From Pseudomonas hygromyciniae (GTDB lineage Bacteria > Pseudomonadota > Gammaproteobacteria > Pseudomonadales > Pseudomonadaceae): DNA of 64,000 nucleotides. Of this stretch, positions 10,646 through 19,134 are shown piece by piece. Position 1 is the stretch's first letter, and the number at the start of each line of letters is the position of its first letter. The notes beneath the pieces are model-generated. The model made no database searches and had not been told where the DNA came from. It was given only the letters and a program-made list of their open reading frames with translations. Position numbers and translations under genes: made by a program. The stretch is taken from positions 1,176,501 to 1,240,500 of the forward strand of contig NZ_CP070506.1 in the NCBI RefSeq assembly GCF_016925675.1, read 5' to 3'.

Positions 10646-10727
10646 TAGCGATAGATCAGACACCAACTTGCTGACTGACCCACCGCTACCCAGGCAAGCC
10701 AGTACCTATACCAGTTAGGCGTTACCC

Positions 10728-10756
10728 AAAAAAGGGCTCTGAATGAGCCCTTTTTT
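10728..10756 (+). terminator. Intrinsic terminator after der
   Basis: A 12-bp stem (AAAAAAGGGCTC paired with GAGCCCTTTTTT) with the 5-base loop TGAAT and a run of six T on either strand. It should end the der transcript. The next gene starts at 10825. Confidence 0.9.
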
Positions 10757-10824
10757 GTGCCTCGCGATTGACCCCTCGGCGCTTGCAGCTTACAACTTGT
10801 AACTCACCGTCAGGGGCCCACCGC

Positions 10825-11973
10825 ATGATCACCAGCAAGCTGCCAAACGTCGGCACCACTATCTTCACCACCATGTCGCAACTCGCTGCGCAAACCGGCG
10901 CGCTGAATCTGTCCCAGGGCTTCCCCGATTTCAATGGCCCCCAGGCCTTGCTCGACGCGGTGGGCAAACATGTTGACAGCGGCCATAACCAATACGCGCC
11001 AATGACCGGTCTACCAGCCCTGCGCCAGCAAGTGGCGGCCAAGGTCGCCCGCAGCTACGGCGTGCAGGTTGATCCCGACAGCGAGGTGACCATCACCCCC
11101 GGCGCCACCCAGGCGATCTTCTGTGCGATCCAGGCGGTGATCCGCAGCGGTGATGAAGTCATCGTCTTCGACCCGTGCTACGACAGCTACGAGCCCTCTG
11201 TGGAGTTGGCCGGCGGTCGTTGTGTGCATGTGCCATTGGGGCTGGTGGACTTCAGCCTGGATTTCGAGCAGATCAAGGCCGCGCTATCACCGCGCACGCG
11301 CATGATCATCCTCAACACCCCGCACAACCCCAGCGGCGCCCTGATCAGTCGCGTCGAGCTGGATCAGTTGGCCGAGCTGATCCGTGACCGCGATATCTAT
11401 CTGGTCAGCGACGAGGTCTACGAACACCTGGTATTCGATGGCGTGGCCCACGTCAGCGTCCTGGCCCACGAAGAGCTGTATCCGCGCGCATTCGTGGTCA
11501 GCTCCTTTGGCAAGACCTACCACGTCACTGGCTGGAAGACCGGTTACGTGGTTGCGCCTGTGGCCTTGAGCGCGGAGCTGCGCAAGGTGCATCAATACGT
11601 CAGCTTCTGCGGCGTGACGCCGTTGCAGTTCGCCCTGGCCGACTTCATGGCCGAGCACCCTGAACACGTTGAGGAGTTGCCGGCTTTTTACCAGGCCAAG
11701 CGCGACTTGTTCTGCGATCTACTGGCCCCCTCGCGTTTCAGTTTCACGCGGGTGGCCGGTACTTACTTTCAACTGGTGGATTACTCACAGATTCGCCCGG
11801 ATCTGGATGACGTGGCCATGTCGCTGTGGATGACCCGCGAACATGGCGTGGCGACGATTCCGGTCTCGGTGTTCTACCAGAACCCACCCCAAGGCCAGCG
11901 CCTGGTGCGCCTGTGCTTTGCCAAACGCGAGGAGACGCTGCGCCAAGCAGCCGAGAAACTATGCGTGATCTGA
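10825..11973 (+). CDS. PLP aminotransferase, methionine/glutamine-transaminase type
   Basis: A 382-residue fold-type I aminotransferase. ALNLSQGFPDF and NQYAPMTGLPALRQQ are typical of the YbdL/KAT subgroup, which prefers methionine, glutamine or aromatic amino acids. The PLP lysine lies in SSFGKTYHVTGWK, and NTPHNPSGA and SDEVYEHL are standard cofactor-site motifs. ATG at 10825 gives the family's usual N terminus; the frame is open further upstream through the terminator, which makes longer forms unlikely. The next gene, an omega-amidase-like hydrolase, overlaps it by 13 bases. The pair suggests transamination of methionine or glutamine with removal of the keto-amide. Substrate is inferred. 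Confidence 0.85.
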   Translation: MITSKLPNVGTTIFTTMSQLAAQTGALNLSQGFPDFNGPQALLDAVGKHVDSGHNQYAPMTGLPALRQQVAAKVARSYGVQVDPDSEVTITPGATQAIFCAIQAVIRSGDEVIVFDPCYDSYEPSVELAGGRCVHVPLGLVDFSLDFEQIKAALSPRTRMIILNTPHNPSGALISRVELDQLAELIRDRDIYLVSDEVYEHLVFDGVAHVSVLAHEELYPRAFVVSSFGKTYHVTGWKTGYVVAPVALSAELRKVHQYVSFCGVTPLQFALADFMAEHPEHVEELPAFYQAKRDLFCDLLAPSRFSFTRVAGTYFQLVDYSQIRPDLDDVAMSLWMTREHGVATIPVSVFYQNPPQGQRLVRLCFAKREETLRQAAEKLCVI

Positions 11974-12752
11974 GTGCGTTACCCGATCTGAACATCGCCC
12001 TGGTTCAGACCACCCTGGCCTGGCATGACCGCCAGGCTAACCTGGAGCATTTCGAGTTGCTGCTGGAGCAAGCCAGGGGCGCCGACTTGATCGTGCTGCC
12101 GGAAATGTTCACCACCGGTTTTTCCATGGCGTCCGAAGCCCTGGCCGAAGCGGAAAACGGCCCGACCCATGATTGGCTCAAGGCCCAGGCGCGCAAGTAC
12201 AACGCGGTGATCACCGGTAGCGTGATTATCCAGGCCGCCGATGGCACTCACCGCAACCGCCTGTTGTGGGCACGGCCCGATGGCGAGGTGTTGCACTACG
12301 ACAAGCGGCACCTGTTTCGCATGGCCGGCGAGCACAATCACTACACCCCCGGCGAGCGCCAGGTGCAGTTCGAGCTCAAGGGCTGGCGGATTCGCCCGCT
12401 GATCTGCTACGACCTGCGCTTCCCGGTGTGGAGTCGTGATGCACAGGACACTGATCTGCTGCTGTACACCGCCAACTGGCCGGGCGCGCGGCGTCAACAC
12501 TGGAACCGCCTGTTGCCGGCGCGGGCCATCGAGAACTTGTGCTATGTAGCGGCGGTGAACCGGGTAGGCACCGACGGCAAGGGTTTTGCTTACACGGGGG
12601 ACAGCCAGGTCCTGGACTTCCAGGGCGAAAGCCTGTTGAGCGCCGGGGAGGCGGACGGGGTGTTCAAGGTCTGCCTGGAGGCGGCGCAATTGGCTGAGTA
12701 TCGCCAGAGGTTTCCGGCGAACCTGGATGCCGATAGCTTTCAGTTTGTCTGA
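11961..12752 (+). CDS. Omega-amidase (YafV-like carbon-nitrogen hydrolase)
   Basis: A 263-residue nitrilase-superfamily amidase. The catalytic triad is visible as Glu48 (VLPEMFTTGFSM), Lys115 (YDKRHLF) and Cys149 (LICYDLRFPVW). This subgroup hydrolyses alpha-ketoglutaramate and alpha-ketosuccinamate, the products of glutamine and asparagine transamination. ATG at 11961 is the natural start, giving 13 bases of overlap with the aminotransferase and so coupled translation. An in-frame opening further upstream lies inside the aminotransferase and is not used. Confidence 0.88.
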   Translation: MRDLSALPDLNIALVQTTLAWHDRQANLEHFELLLEQARGADLIVLPEMFTTGFSMASEALAEAENGPTHDWLKAQARKYNAVITGSVIIQAADGTHRNRLLWARPDGEVLHYDKRHLFRMAGEHNHYTPGERQVQFELKGWRIRPLICYDLRFPVWSRDAQDTDLLLYTANWPGARRQHWNRLLPARAIENLCYVAAVNRVGTDGKGFAYTGDSQVLDFQGESLLSAGEADGVFKVCLEAAQLAEYRQRFPANLDADSFQFV

Positions 12753-12780
12753 TAAATCTTTGGTGTATGGGAGATAGCTA

Positions 12781-12844
12781 TCGCGGGCAAGCCCGCTCCT
12801 ACATTTGGAATGCATTCCCCTGTGGGAGCGGGCTTGCCCGCGAA
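12781..12844. repeat. REPIN, GGGCTTGCCCG type
   Basis: Two inverted REP arms (TCGCGGGCAAGCCCGCTCCT and its near complement) flank a short interior with ATTTGGAATGCATTCCCC. It lies between the convergent omega-amidase gene and leuA. Confidence 0.88.
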
Positions 12845-12877
12845 AGGGCCATCAGCCTCGCCCTAGCCCCAAAGTAA

Positions 12878-12909
12878 AAAGGCCCCTGGATTCGCATCCA
12901 GGGGCCTTT
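12878..12909. terminator. Bidirectional terminator between the omega-amidase gene and leuA
   Basis: A perfect 13-bp stem (AAAGGCCCCTGGA / TCCAGGGGCCTTT) with loop TTCGCA. T-rich runs lie on both sides, so it can stop transcription from the plus-strand amidase operon and from leuA on the minus strand. Confidence 0.9.
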
Positions 12910-12926
12910 GGCTTTTCAGCGGTCAG

Positions 12927-14606
12927 TTACGCCGCTTTCGCTTCCTGCTGGCTCAACGAGCGGTTCAGCGCGCTGAACACGGCCTTGAAGCTGGCCGTAG
13001 TGATGTTTTCATCAATCCCCACGCCATGCACCGGACGCTCGCCGTTCACCCGCAGTTCGATGTAAGCCGCAGCCTTGGCGTTAGTACCTGCGCCAATCGC
13101 GTGCTCGTTGTAGTCCATGATCTCGACACCAATCGGCAGGCCGGCCACCAACGCTTCCAGCGCGCCGTTGCCTTTGCCGTGCCAGCGCAGGTTGGTTTCG
13201 CCCTGGCCCTTGCCGGAGACTTCAACCTCTACCGAGCTGTTGCCGTTCTCTTCCTGCAGGCGGTGGCTGACCAGCGCGTACGGGGTGTTGGCTTGCAGGT
13301 ATTCACGCTGCAACAGGGCATGGATTTGCGAAGCAGTCATCTCCAGGCCCACGCGGTCGGTTTCGGCCTGTACCACCTGGCTGAACTCGATCTGCATGCG
13401 GCGTGGCAAGCTGATGCCGTATTCCTGTTCCAGCAGGTAAGCGATACCGCCTTTGCCCGACTGGCTGTTGACGCGGATCACCGCTTCGTAGCTGCGGCCA
13501 ATATCGGCCGGGTCGATTGGCAAGTACGGCACTTCCCACAAGGCATCCGGTTTCTGCTGGGCGAAGCCTTTGCGGATGGCATCCTGGTGCGAGCCGGAGA
13601 ACGCGGTGTGGACCAGGTCGCCGACATACGGGTGACGTGGGTGCACCGGGATCTGGTTGCACTCCTCGACCACTTTGCGCACGCCGTCGATATCGGAGAA
13701 GTCCAACTCAGGGTTTACGCCCTGGGTGTAGAGGTTCAAGGCGACGGTGACGAGGTCGACGTTACCAGTACGCTCGCCGTTGCCAAACAGGCAGCCTTCG
13801 ACACGGTCGGCACCCGCCATCAGGCCCAGCTCGGTGGCGGCGACGCCAGTGCCACGGTCGTTGTGGGTGTGCAGGCTGATGATCACGCTGTCACGACGGT
13901 TGATATGGCGACCGAACCATTCGATCTGGTCGGCATAGATGTTCGGCGTGGCGCATTCCACGGTAGCCGGCAGGTTGAGGATCATCTTGTGCTCGGGCGT
14001 CGGGTTCCACACCTCGATCACTGCGTCACATACTTCCTTGGCGAACTCCAGCTCGGTGGCGCTGAATGTCTCTGGCGAGTACTCGAAAGTCCACTGGGTT
14101 TCCGGCTGCTGGGCGGCGTACTTGACGAACAGCTTGGCGGCGTCGACCGCGATGGCCTTGATCCCGTCCTTGTCCTGATTGAACACGATACGGCGGAAGG
14201 ACGGCGAGGTGGCGTTGTACAAGTGCACGATGGCTTTCTTGGCGCCGCGCAGGGATTCGAAAGTACGCGCGATCAAGTCTTCACGGCCCTGGGTCAGCAC
14301 CTGGATGGTGGTGTCCTCGGGGATATGGTTGTCTTCGATCAGGGTGCGTACGAAGTCGAAGTCAGTCTGCGAAGCGGCCGGGAACGAGGCTTCGATCTCT
14401 TTCACGCCCACCGAGACCAGGGTTTTCCAGAAACGCAGTTTCTTCACGGCGTCCATCGGCTCGATCAACGACTGGTTGCCGTCGCGCAAGTCGGAGCTGC
14501 ACCAGATCGGCGCGGTGGTGATGGTCTTCGATGGCCAGGTGCGATCCGGGATATCAATGGTCGGGAATGCGCGGTATTTCGACGACGGGTCTTTGAGCAT
14601 GCTCAT
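12927..14606 (-). CDS. leuA: 2-isopropylmalate synthase
   Basis: A 559-residue enzyme that condenses acetyl-CoA with 2-ketoisovalerate, the first committed step to leucine. The N-terminal TIM barrel shows [10 protein letters not shown] (residues 36-45) with catalytic Arg41 and metal ligand Asp42, and the metal-binding HTHNDRG. The C-terminal regulatory domain senses leucine. ATG at 14606 has AAGGA 8 bases upstream; a second ATG lies two codons in. It is monocistronic, and its 5' region contains a short reading frame and alternative hairpins that could control it. Confidence 0.97.
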   Translation of the reverse strand: MSMLKDPSSKYRAFPTIDIPDRTWPSKTITTAPIWCSSDLRDGNQSLIEPMDAVKKLRFWKTLVSVGVKEIEASFPAASQTDFDFVRTLIEDNHIPEDTTIQVLTQGREDLIARTFESLRGAKKAIVHLYNATSPSFRRIVFNQDKDGIKAIAVDAAKLFVKYAAQQPETQWTFEYSPETFSATELEFAKEVCDAVIEVWNPTPEHKMILNLPATVECATPNIYADQIEWFGRHINRRDSVIISLHTHNDRGTGVAATELGLMAGADRVEGCLFGNGERTGNVDLVTVALNLYTQGVNPELDFSDIDGVRKVVEECNQIPVHPRHPYVGDLVHTAFSGSHQDAIRKGFAQQKPDALWEVPYLPIDPADIGRSYEAVIRVNSQSGKGGIAYLLEQEYGISLPRRMQIEFSQVVQAETDRVGLEMTASQIHALLQREYLQANTPYALVSHRLQEENGNSSVEVEVSGKGQGETNLRWHGKGNGALEALVAGLPIGVEIMDYNEHAIGAGTNAKAAAYIELRVNGERPVHGVGIDENITTASFKAVFSALNRSLSQQEAKAA

Positions 14607-14625
14607 CAGGAGAATCCTTGTTGTA

Positions 14626-14687
14626 GGGCCGAGAGAAGGCGGCCTGCCATAAAGCGTTTATTAGAGATAAAACCGGGGATGAGGCCG
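14626..14687 (-). promoter_or_regulatory. Mutually exclusive stems upstream of leuA
   Basis: On the minus strand, three short segments follow the candidate leader frame: A (CGGCCT, within 14681-14687), B (AGGCCG, 14640-14645) and C (CGGCC, 14627-14631). B can pair with A (6 bp) or with C (5 bp, 8-base loop), but not both. The B-C hairpin ends about 10 bases before the leuA Shine-Dalgarno sequence and has no T run. That suggests control of translation or a weak pause rather than a classical terminator. The pairing is seen; the function is inference. Confidence 0.4.
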
Positions 14688-14693
14688 TTCGAT

Positions 14694-14771
14694 TCAGCCT
14701 GGCAGTCGTGCGCTGACGAGGCACAGGCTGCGGTGCTGGCGAAGCTGAATGAGGGTGTGAGAGGTTTTCAT
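14694..14771 (-). CDS. Candidate leuA leader peptide (25 residues)
   Basis: A short minus-strand frame begins at ATG 14771 and stops at 14694, 87 bases before leuA. It encodes 25 residues, starting MKTSHTLIQLRQH and ending ARLPG, with four leucines (codons CTC, CTT, CTG, CTC) plus CTG near the end, but no consecutive leucine run. A weak GGA lies 6-8 bases before the ATG. Its position directly before alternative stems suits an attenuation-type leader. It could be chance, since a 78-base frame is short. Confidence 0.4.
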   Translation of the reverse strand: MKTSHTLIQLRQHRSLCLVSARLPG

Positions 14772-14987
14772 AGGTCCAACCCTAACCGCCGGGGTGAAAG
14801 ATGGCAAGCAGTCGGAAAAAATTGAGAGAAGTTCTGCTATTGCTCGATAAAACGAGATTTTATGGTGGGTAATGTCTGGAAGCTTTGTTTTATTTGCGTG
14901 AGGGTTTGCAGATGCGCAATCAGTGGAGCCTGATCTGGCGTCACCGCGTGCAAGCCCACGATGACGCCAGTATGCCCCGCGATCAGA
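14772..14987. other. Gap between the leuA leader and the M23 peptidase gene
   Basis: This completes the 381-base gap between leuA and the M23 gene. It holds a palindrome at 14847-14863 (ATAAAA-CGAGA-TTTTAT), possibly an operator upstream of leuA. It also holds a perfect 9-bp inverted repeat (CTGGCGTCA at 14935-14943, TGACGCCAG at 14962-14970) shortly after the peptidase stop, which may be a 3' stem-loop without a T run. I see no convincing gene here. Confidence 0.5.
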
Positions 14988-15809
14988 TCAAGGCTGGAAC
15001 GCTCCGATAAAGATCGCCGGGTCCACTCGCGCATCATTCAAGCTGATATTCCAATGCATATGTGGCCCGGTCGCCCGGCCCGTCGAACCGACCTTGCCGA
15101 CCACCGCTCCACGCACCAGTTGCTGGCCCACCCTCACATCAATCTTCGACATATGGCAGAACATGCTGATAAAGCCCTGGCCATGGTCGACAAACACCGT
15201 ATTGCCGTTAAAGAAGTAGTTACCCACCAGAATGACCTTGCCATTGGCCGGGGTCTTGATCGGCGTGCCAGCGGGCACCGCGAAGTCCAGGCCCGAATGC
15301 GGGTTGCGCTCTTCACCGTTAAAGAAGCGGCGCACGCCGAACTTGCTAGACAGCGGGCCGTTCACTGGTTTGTCCAGCACCAGGTTGCTCGGCAGGTTCG
15401 GGCTGAAGCTACGATAAGCCTTGAGCTGCACGGCCAACTCGCCCTCGATGCGCTTGAGTTGCGCAGGCTCGGGGTTGACCTGGCTTTTGTTCTTCAGGGT
15501 GATGCGCTGTTCCGGGTATTTCTTGAACCCGACAATAAACGGCAGGGTACGTCCGCCACTGCTGATGCGCTCGTTGCCGGGCTTGACCGTCAGCGGGATG
15601 CCGACAATCGCCAGCCAGTTGTCCTGTTCCTTGACCACCAGCACCGGTTTGCCCTGATACGTGGCTTTTGGCGCGTCGGCGCCAGGGCCCAGGTCGACCA
15701 CGGCGACACCACCGGGCACCGGCTTGTTCAGGGTGCGGGTTATGTAGCTGTCGGCGTGGGCGTTAAAAGCGAGGCACAGCAGCAGCAACAGGCTAAATAG
15801 ACGAGGCAT
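14988..15809 (-). CDS. M23 family metallopeptidase (LytM-type)
   Basis: A 273-residue secreted zinc peptidase that probably cuts peptidoglycan cross-bridges or regulates amidases in the periplasm. A signal peptide (MPRLFSLLLLLCLAFNAHA) leads the protein. The zinc ligands are in NPHSGLDFAV (HxxxD) and HMHW near the C terminus. ATG at 15809 is preferred to a TTG one codon upstream, which lies immediately against the xseA stop. Its start is 4 bases after xseA ends, so the two form an operon. Both metal motifs are intact, so it is likely active. Confidence 0.9.
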   Translation of the reverse strand: MPRLFSLLLLLCLAFNAHADSYITRTLNKPVPGGVAVVDLGPGADAPKATYQGKPVLVVKEQDNWLAIVGIPLTVKPGNERISSGGRTLPFIVGFKKYPEQRITLKNKSQVNPEPAQLKRIEGELAVQLKAYRSFSPNLPSNLVLDKPVNGPLSSKFGVRRFFNGEERNPHSGLDFAVPAGTPIKTPANGKVILVGNYFFNGNTVFVDHGQGFISMFCHMSKIDVRVGQQLVRGAVVGKVGSTGRATGPHMHWNISLNDARVDPAIFIGAFQP

Positions 15810-15812
15810 CAA

Positions 15813-17192
15813 TCAATCCAGTAATGAAAGGGTGACGGGTGTCAGGTGGTTGTCTTCCACCCGCACTTGCAGTTGGCCTTCACCGAGGCGCGCAGTCAGG
15901 CGCTGGCCGGTGTGGGTTTGCGCGGCATTGCGAATGGCCTGGCCGCGCTCGTCCAGCAGGATGCTGTAGCCACGGCCCAAGGTCGCCAGAGGGCTGACCA
16001 CCTGTAACGTTTGCACCTGGCTTTGCAGTTGCAGGCGCCGTGCCTTGAGACCTTCGCGCATGGCCCGGGGCAGGCGTTCGGCGAGGCTGTCCAGGCGCTG
16101 GCGCAGCAGGGCCAGTTGGCGCCCCGGATGCTGGCCGGCCAGGCGGGTTTCCAGGCGGATCAGGCGTTCGCGACGGGTATTGAGGCTGCGCTCGAACGCC
16201 CGGCGCAGGCGCATATCCAGGTCATCCAGGCGCTGGGCCTGCTGGCGCAGACGCTCACCGGGGTGACGCAGGCGCCGGGCCATGCCTTCCAGGCGCAGGC
16301 GATCATGGCTCAGGCGATTGCGCATCAGCATCACCAGGCGCCGGTGCAGGTTTTCGACCTGGCGGACCAGATGGCTGGCGTCCGGCGCCAACAACTCAGC
16401 GGCAGCCGAGGGCGTGGGGGCACGTACGTCGGCTACGAAGTCACTGATGGATACATCGGTTTCATGGCCGACCGCACTGACGATGGGCGTCACGCAGGCA
16501 TCGATGGCACGGGCCACGGCTTCTTCGTTGAAACACCAGAGGTCTTCCAGGGAGCCGCCGCCACGGGCCAGGATCAGCGCATCAAAGCCCCGGGCATCTG
16601 CCAGCTTGAGGGCGCGGACAATCTGCGCCACGGCCTCGCGGCCCTGTACGGCGGTGGGGATCAGGGTCAGTTGCACATTCGGCGCACGGCGGCCGAACAC
16701 GCTGATGATGTCGCGAATCACCGCGCCGGTGGGTGAACTGATAATGCCGATGCGGCGCGGATGGGCCGGCAGCGGCACCTTGCGCTCGGCCCTGAACAGC
16801 CCTTCGGCGCTGAGCTTTTCCTTCAATGCATCGAAGGCCAGGCGCAGCGCACCATCGCCGGCTGGCTCTACAGTGTCGAGGATCAACTGGTAGTCGCCAC
16901 GCCCCTCGAACAGCGAGACTTTGCCCCGCACCTTGACCGCCAGGCCATCCTTCAATGCCTGGCGCACGCGCGCGGCGTTGTTGCGAAACAGCGCACACCG
17001 TACCTGCGCGCCGCTGTCCTTGAGGGTGAAATACACATGCCCAGAGGCCGGGCGGGCGAGGTTGGAGATCTCGCCTTCGACCCAGATATTGGTGAACACG
17101 TCCTCGAGCAACACCCGAGCGCGGCCGTTGAGCTGGCTGACAGTCAGGACTTCGCGGTCCATGCCCAGGCGGGCAAACGGGTCTTTAATCAT
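15813..17192 (-). CDS. xseA: Exodeoxyribonuclease VII large subunit
   Basis: A 459-residue subunit of the single-strand exonuclease ExoVII. The N-terminal OB fold (VSQLNGRARVLLEDVF, GEISNLARPASGHVYFTLKD) is followed by the catalytic domain with RIGIISSPTGAVIRD and ARGGGSLEDLWCFNEE. A long, Arg-rich coiled-coil segment and a short C-terminal motif close it. The start at 17192 gives the usual MIKDPFARLG opening. The small subunit XseB is not nearby, as is normal for Pseudomonas. Confidence 0.96.
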   Translation of the reverse strand: MIKDPFARLGMDREVLTVSQLNGRARVLLEDVFTNIWVEGEISNLARPASGHVYFTLKDSGAQVRCALFRNNAARVRQALKDGLAVKVRGKVSLFEGRGDYQLILDTVEPAGDGALRLAFDALKEKLSAEGLFRAERKVPLPAHPRRIGIISSPTGAVIRDIISVFGRRAPNVQLTLIPTAVQGREAVAQIVRALKLADARGFDALILARGGGSLEDLWCFNEEAVARAIDACVTPIVSAVGHETDVSISDFVADVRAPTPSAAAELLAPDASHLVRQVENLHRRLVMLMRNRLSHDRLRLEGMARRLRHPGERLRQQAQRLDDLDMRLRRAFERSLNTRRERLIRLETRLAGQHPGRQLALLRQRLDSLAERLPRAMREGLKARRLQLQSQVQTLQVVSPLATLGRGYSILLDERGQAIRNAAQTHTGQRLTARLGEGQLQVRVEDNHLTPVTLSLLD

Positions 17193-17222
17193 GGCAGGAG
17201 ATCTTTAGTCATGGGCGGCAGT

Positions 17223-18113
17223 TTATAGGCATTCGGCCAATGTTTGACAGAACTGCGCAACCAGCGTGCTCGGCGCCTGCGCGCAGGCCAGGGCCACCGT
17301 GCTGTGGCAATCAGGATCGGCCAGGGGCAGGAAGTGAATGTTGGCCGGGGCGATATCACGCATCGACTCGGGCAGCAGGGCAATGCCAAACCCAGCCTGG
17401 ATCAACTGCAACTGGGTGGTCTTGCGCGACATCACCCGCGCGGCCTTGGGGAAAAATCCGGCACGCATGCATAACTCGGCTGACAGGTAACTCAGGCCAC
17501 CGCGTTGCGGGTGGGGGATCGAAATAAAGGCTTCGTCTTTCAATTGCGCCAGTTCAATGGCCGAGGCGTGGCGGGCCAAAGGGTGGGTAGGAGGCACAGC
17601 CAGCAACAGCGGCTCTTTATAGAGCGGCACGATGCGCACCCCTTCGCGCTGGCGCAGCACCGGCAGGCGTAGCAGGCCGACCTCCAGCCGACCGTCGGCA
17701 ATGTCCTCCAACTGCGCTTCAGAGGACAGTTTGACAATATCCATCGACACCCCGGGACACTGCTCCAGCCAGGCGCTGATCCCGCGCAGGACACGCCCGC
17801 TCATGGGCACCGTGCTGGAGTGGCTCAGGCGCAGGGTGCCGAGTTGGCCGTGGCCGACCTGGGTCGCCAGTTCACTGGCCTTGTGCAATTCGCCCAGCAG
17901 GTTGCGTGCCCGTGGGTAGAACGCTTCGCCGGCGGCCGTCAGGCGCGGTTGCCGGGCGGTGCGCTCGAACAGTGGGGTTTGCAGGAGGTTTTCCAGCTCC
18001 TTGATCTGCCGGCTGAGGGCCGATTGTGCGACAAACAGCCGTTCGGCAGCGGCGCTGAAACTGCCGCTCTCGACGATTTCGACGAAGTAACGCAGTTGCC
18101 GGATGGAAATCAC
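17223..18113 (-). CDS. LysR-family transcriptional regulator
   Basis: A 296-residue LysR regulator. The winged helix-turn-helix is at residues 1-60 (LRYFVEIVESGSFSAAAERL, AQSALSRQIKELE), and a periplasmic-binding-like effector domain follows from about residue 90. Translation starts at GTG 18113, which gives the standard LysR opening; ATG at 18120 is in another frame. It is divergent from the TSUP transporter gene 99 bases away, an arrangement that usually means it regulates that neighbour. The effector is unknown. Confidence 0.9.
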   Translation of the reverse strand: MISIRQLRYFVEIVESGSFSAAAERLFVAQSALSRQIKELENLLQTPLFERTARQPRLTAAGEAFYPRARNLLGELHKASELATQVGHGQLGTLRLSHSSTVPMSGRVLRGISAWLEQCPGVSMDIVKLSSEAQLEDIADGRLEVGLLRLPVLRQREGVRIVPLYKEPLLLAVPPTHPLARHASAIELAQLKDEAFISIPHPQRGGLSYLSAELCMRAGFFPKAARVMSRKTTQLQLIQAGFGIALLPESMRDIAPANIHFLPLADPDCHSTVALACAQAPSTLVAQFCQTLAECL

Positions 18114-18212
18114 GAGTCATGCCTTTTCGAGATAGGTTGAGGGCTTTGAAGATATTAGTCGCAACCCACTCGCTTGGCTAAAGTGAGGGCCATCGCTGAC
18201 AAGGAATATTTC

Positions 18213-18980
18213 ATGAGTCTGGTTGAATTGATGGGGCAGTGGTCGTTTGGTCCGGTGGACTGGTTGGTGATCGGCCTGGGGATCGCCCTGGCCTATATCG
18301 TGTTTGGCATCGCCGGCTTTGGCACGGCGCTGGTGGCCGGGCCGATCCTGATTATGTTTATGCCGCTGTCGAAGATCATTCCGTTGCTGGTGCTGCTGGA
18401 TTTCGTCGCGGCCTTTGGCAACCTCCTGCAATCGCGGCGGGACGTGGTCAAGCCGGAGCTGTTGCGCTTACTACCGTGCATGGCCATTGGCTGCACCCTC
18501 GGCGTGATCTTCTTGCTCAACCTGCATTCGGACCTGCTCCTGCTGTTGATGGGCCTGTTTATCAGCGCCTATGCCATCTACACCCTGGCGGTAAAGGCCA
18601 AGCCCACAGCCCTGGCTGCCGGCTGGTCGGTACCCATGGGCGTAGTGGGCGGACTGTTCGGGGCCTTGTTTGGCAGTGGCGGCTTTTTATATGCGATCTA
18701 TCTGAACAGCCGCCTGCCCAAGGACGGTGCGCGAGCCACCCAAAGTGCGTTGATCAGCGCGAGCACGGTGGTGCGCCTGAGTTTGTTTTTGATCGCCGGG
18801 GTGTATGCCGAGTTGCCGTTGCTGATGTTGGCGGTGTGCCTGCTGCCGGCGATGGCCCTCGGGCTGTGGGCGGGGCGGCGATTGACCCTGGGCATGTCCC
18901 GCGAGGCGTTTGTGCGGTTGGTGACGTGGCTGGTGCTGGCCAGTGGCATAGCGTTGATTGGGCGGTATTTGAGTACTTGA
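18213..18980 (+). CDS. TSUP family (TauE/SafE) membrane transporter
   Basis: A 255-residue integral membrane protein with about eight predicted hydrophobic helices. It belongs to the TauE/SafE family, which moves sulfite, sulfonates or other small anions. The glycine-rich segments GIAGFGTALVAGPIL and GLFGALFGSGGFLYAIYL are the paired family repeats. ATG at 18213 is chosen because AAGGA lies 7 bases upstream; the frame is open 13 codons further but without a good start. It is transcribed away from the LysR gene. The substrate cannot be read from sequence. Confidence 0.88.
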   Translation: MSLVELMGQWSFGPVDWLVIGLGIALAYIVFGIAGFGTALVAGPILIMFMPLSKIIPLLVLLDFVAAFGNLLQSRRDVVKPELLRLLPCMAIGCTLGVIFLLNLHSDLLLLLMGLFISAYAIYTLAVKAKPTALAAGWSVPMGVVGGLFGALFGSGGFLYAIYLNSRLPKDGARATQSALISASTVVRLSLFLIAGVYAELPLLMLAVCLLPAMALGLWAGRRLTLGMSREAFVRLVTWLVLASGIALIGRYLST

Positions 18981-19021
18981 CCTCTGGGTGTCAGGGATTA
19001 AGCTGCCAGCTTTTAGGGCCT

Positions 19022-19106
19022 CTTCGCGAGCAAGCCCGCTCCCACATTCGACTGCATTTCTCCTGTAGGAATGCAGTCGAATGTGGGAGCGGGCTTGCTC
19101 GCGAAG
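19022..19106. repeat. REPIN with perfect 37-bp arms
   Basis: The two arms (19022-19058 and 19070-19106) are exact reverse complements for all 37 bases and enclose an 11-base loop, TCTCCTGTAGG. Each arm contains a REP core plus unique sequence (ACATTCGACTGCATT). It lies between the TSUP gene and a hypothetical gene and would form a very stable hairpin in either transcript. Confidence 0.95.
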
Positions 19107-19134
19107 GCGCCAGACGCCACACCGCAGGACTCCC

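Noticed and set aside
14837..15037. A 66-codon minus-strand frame after the M23 peptidase
   Set aside because: It overlaps the end of the peptidase gene in another frame, has no ribosome site, and its sequence resembles no protein I know.
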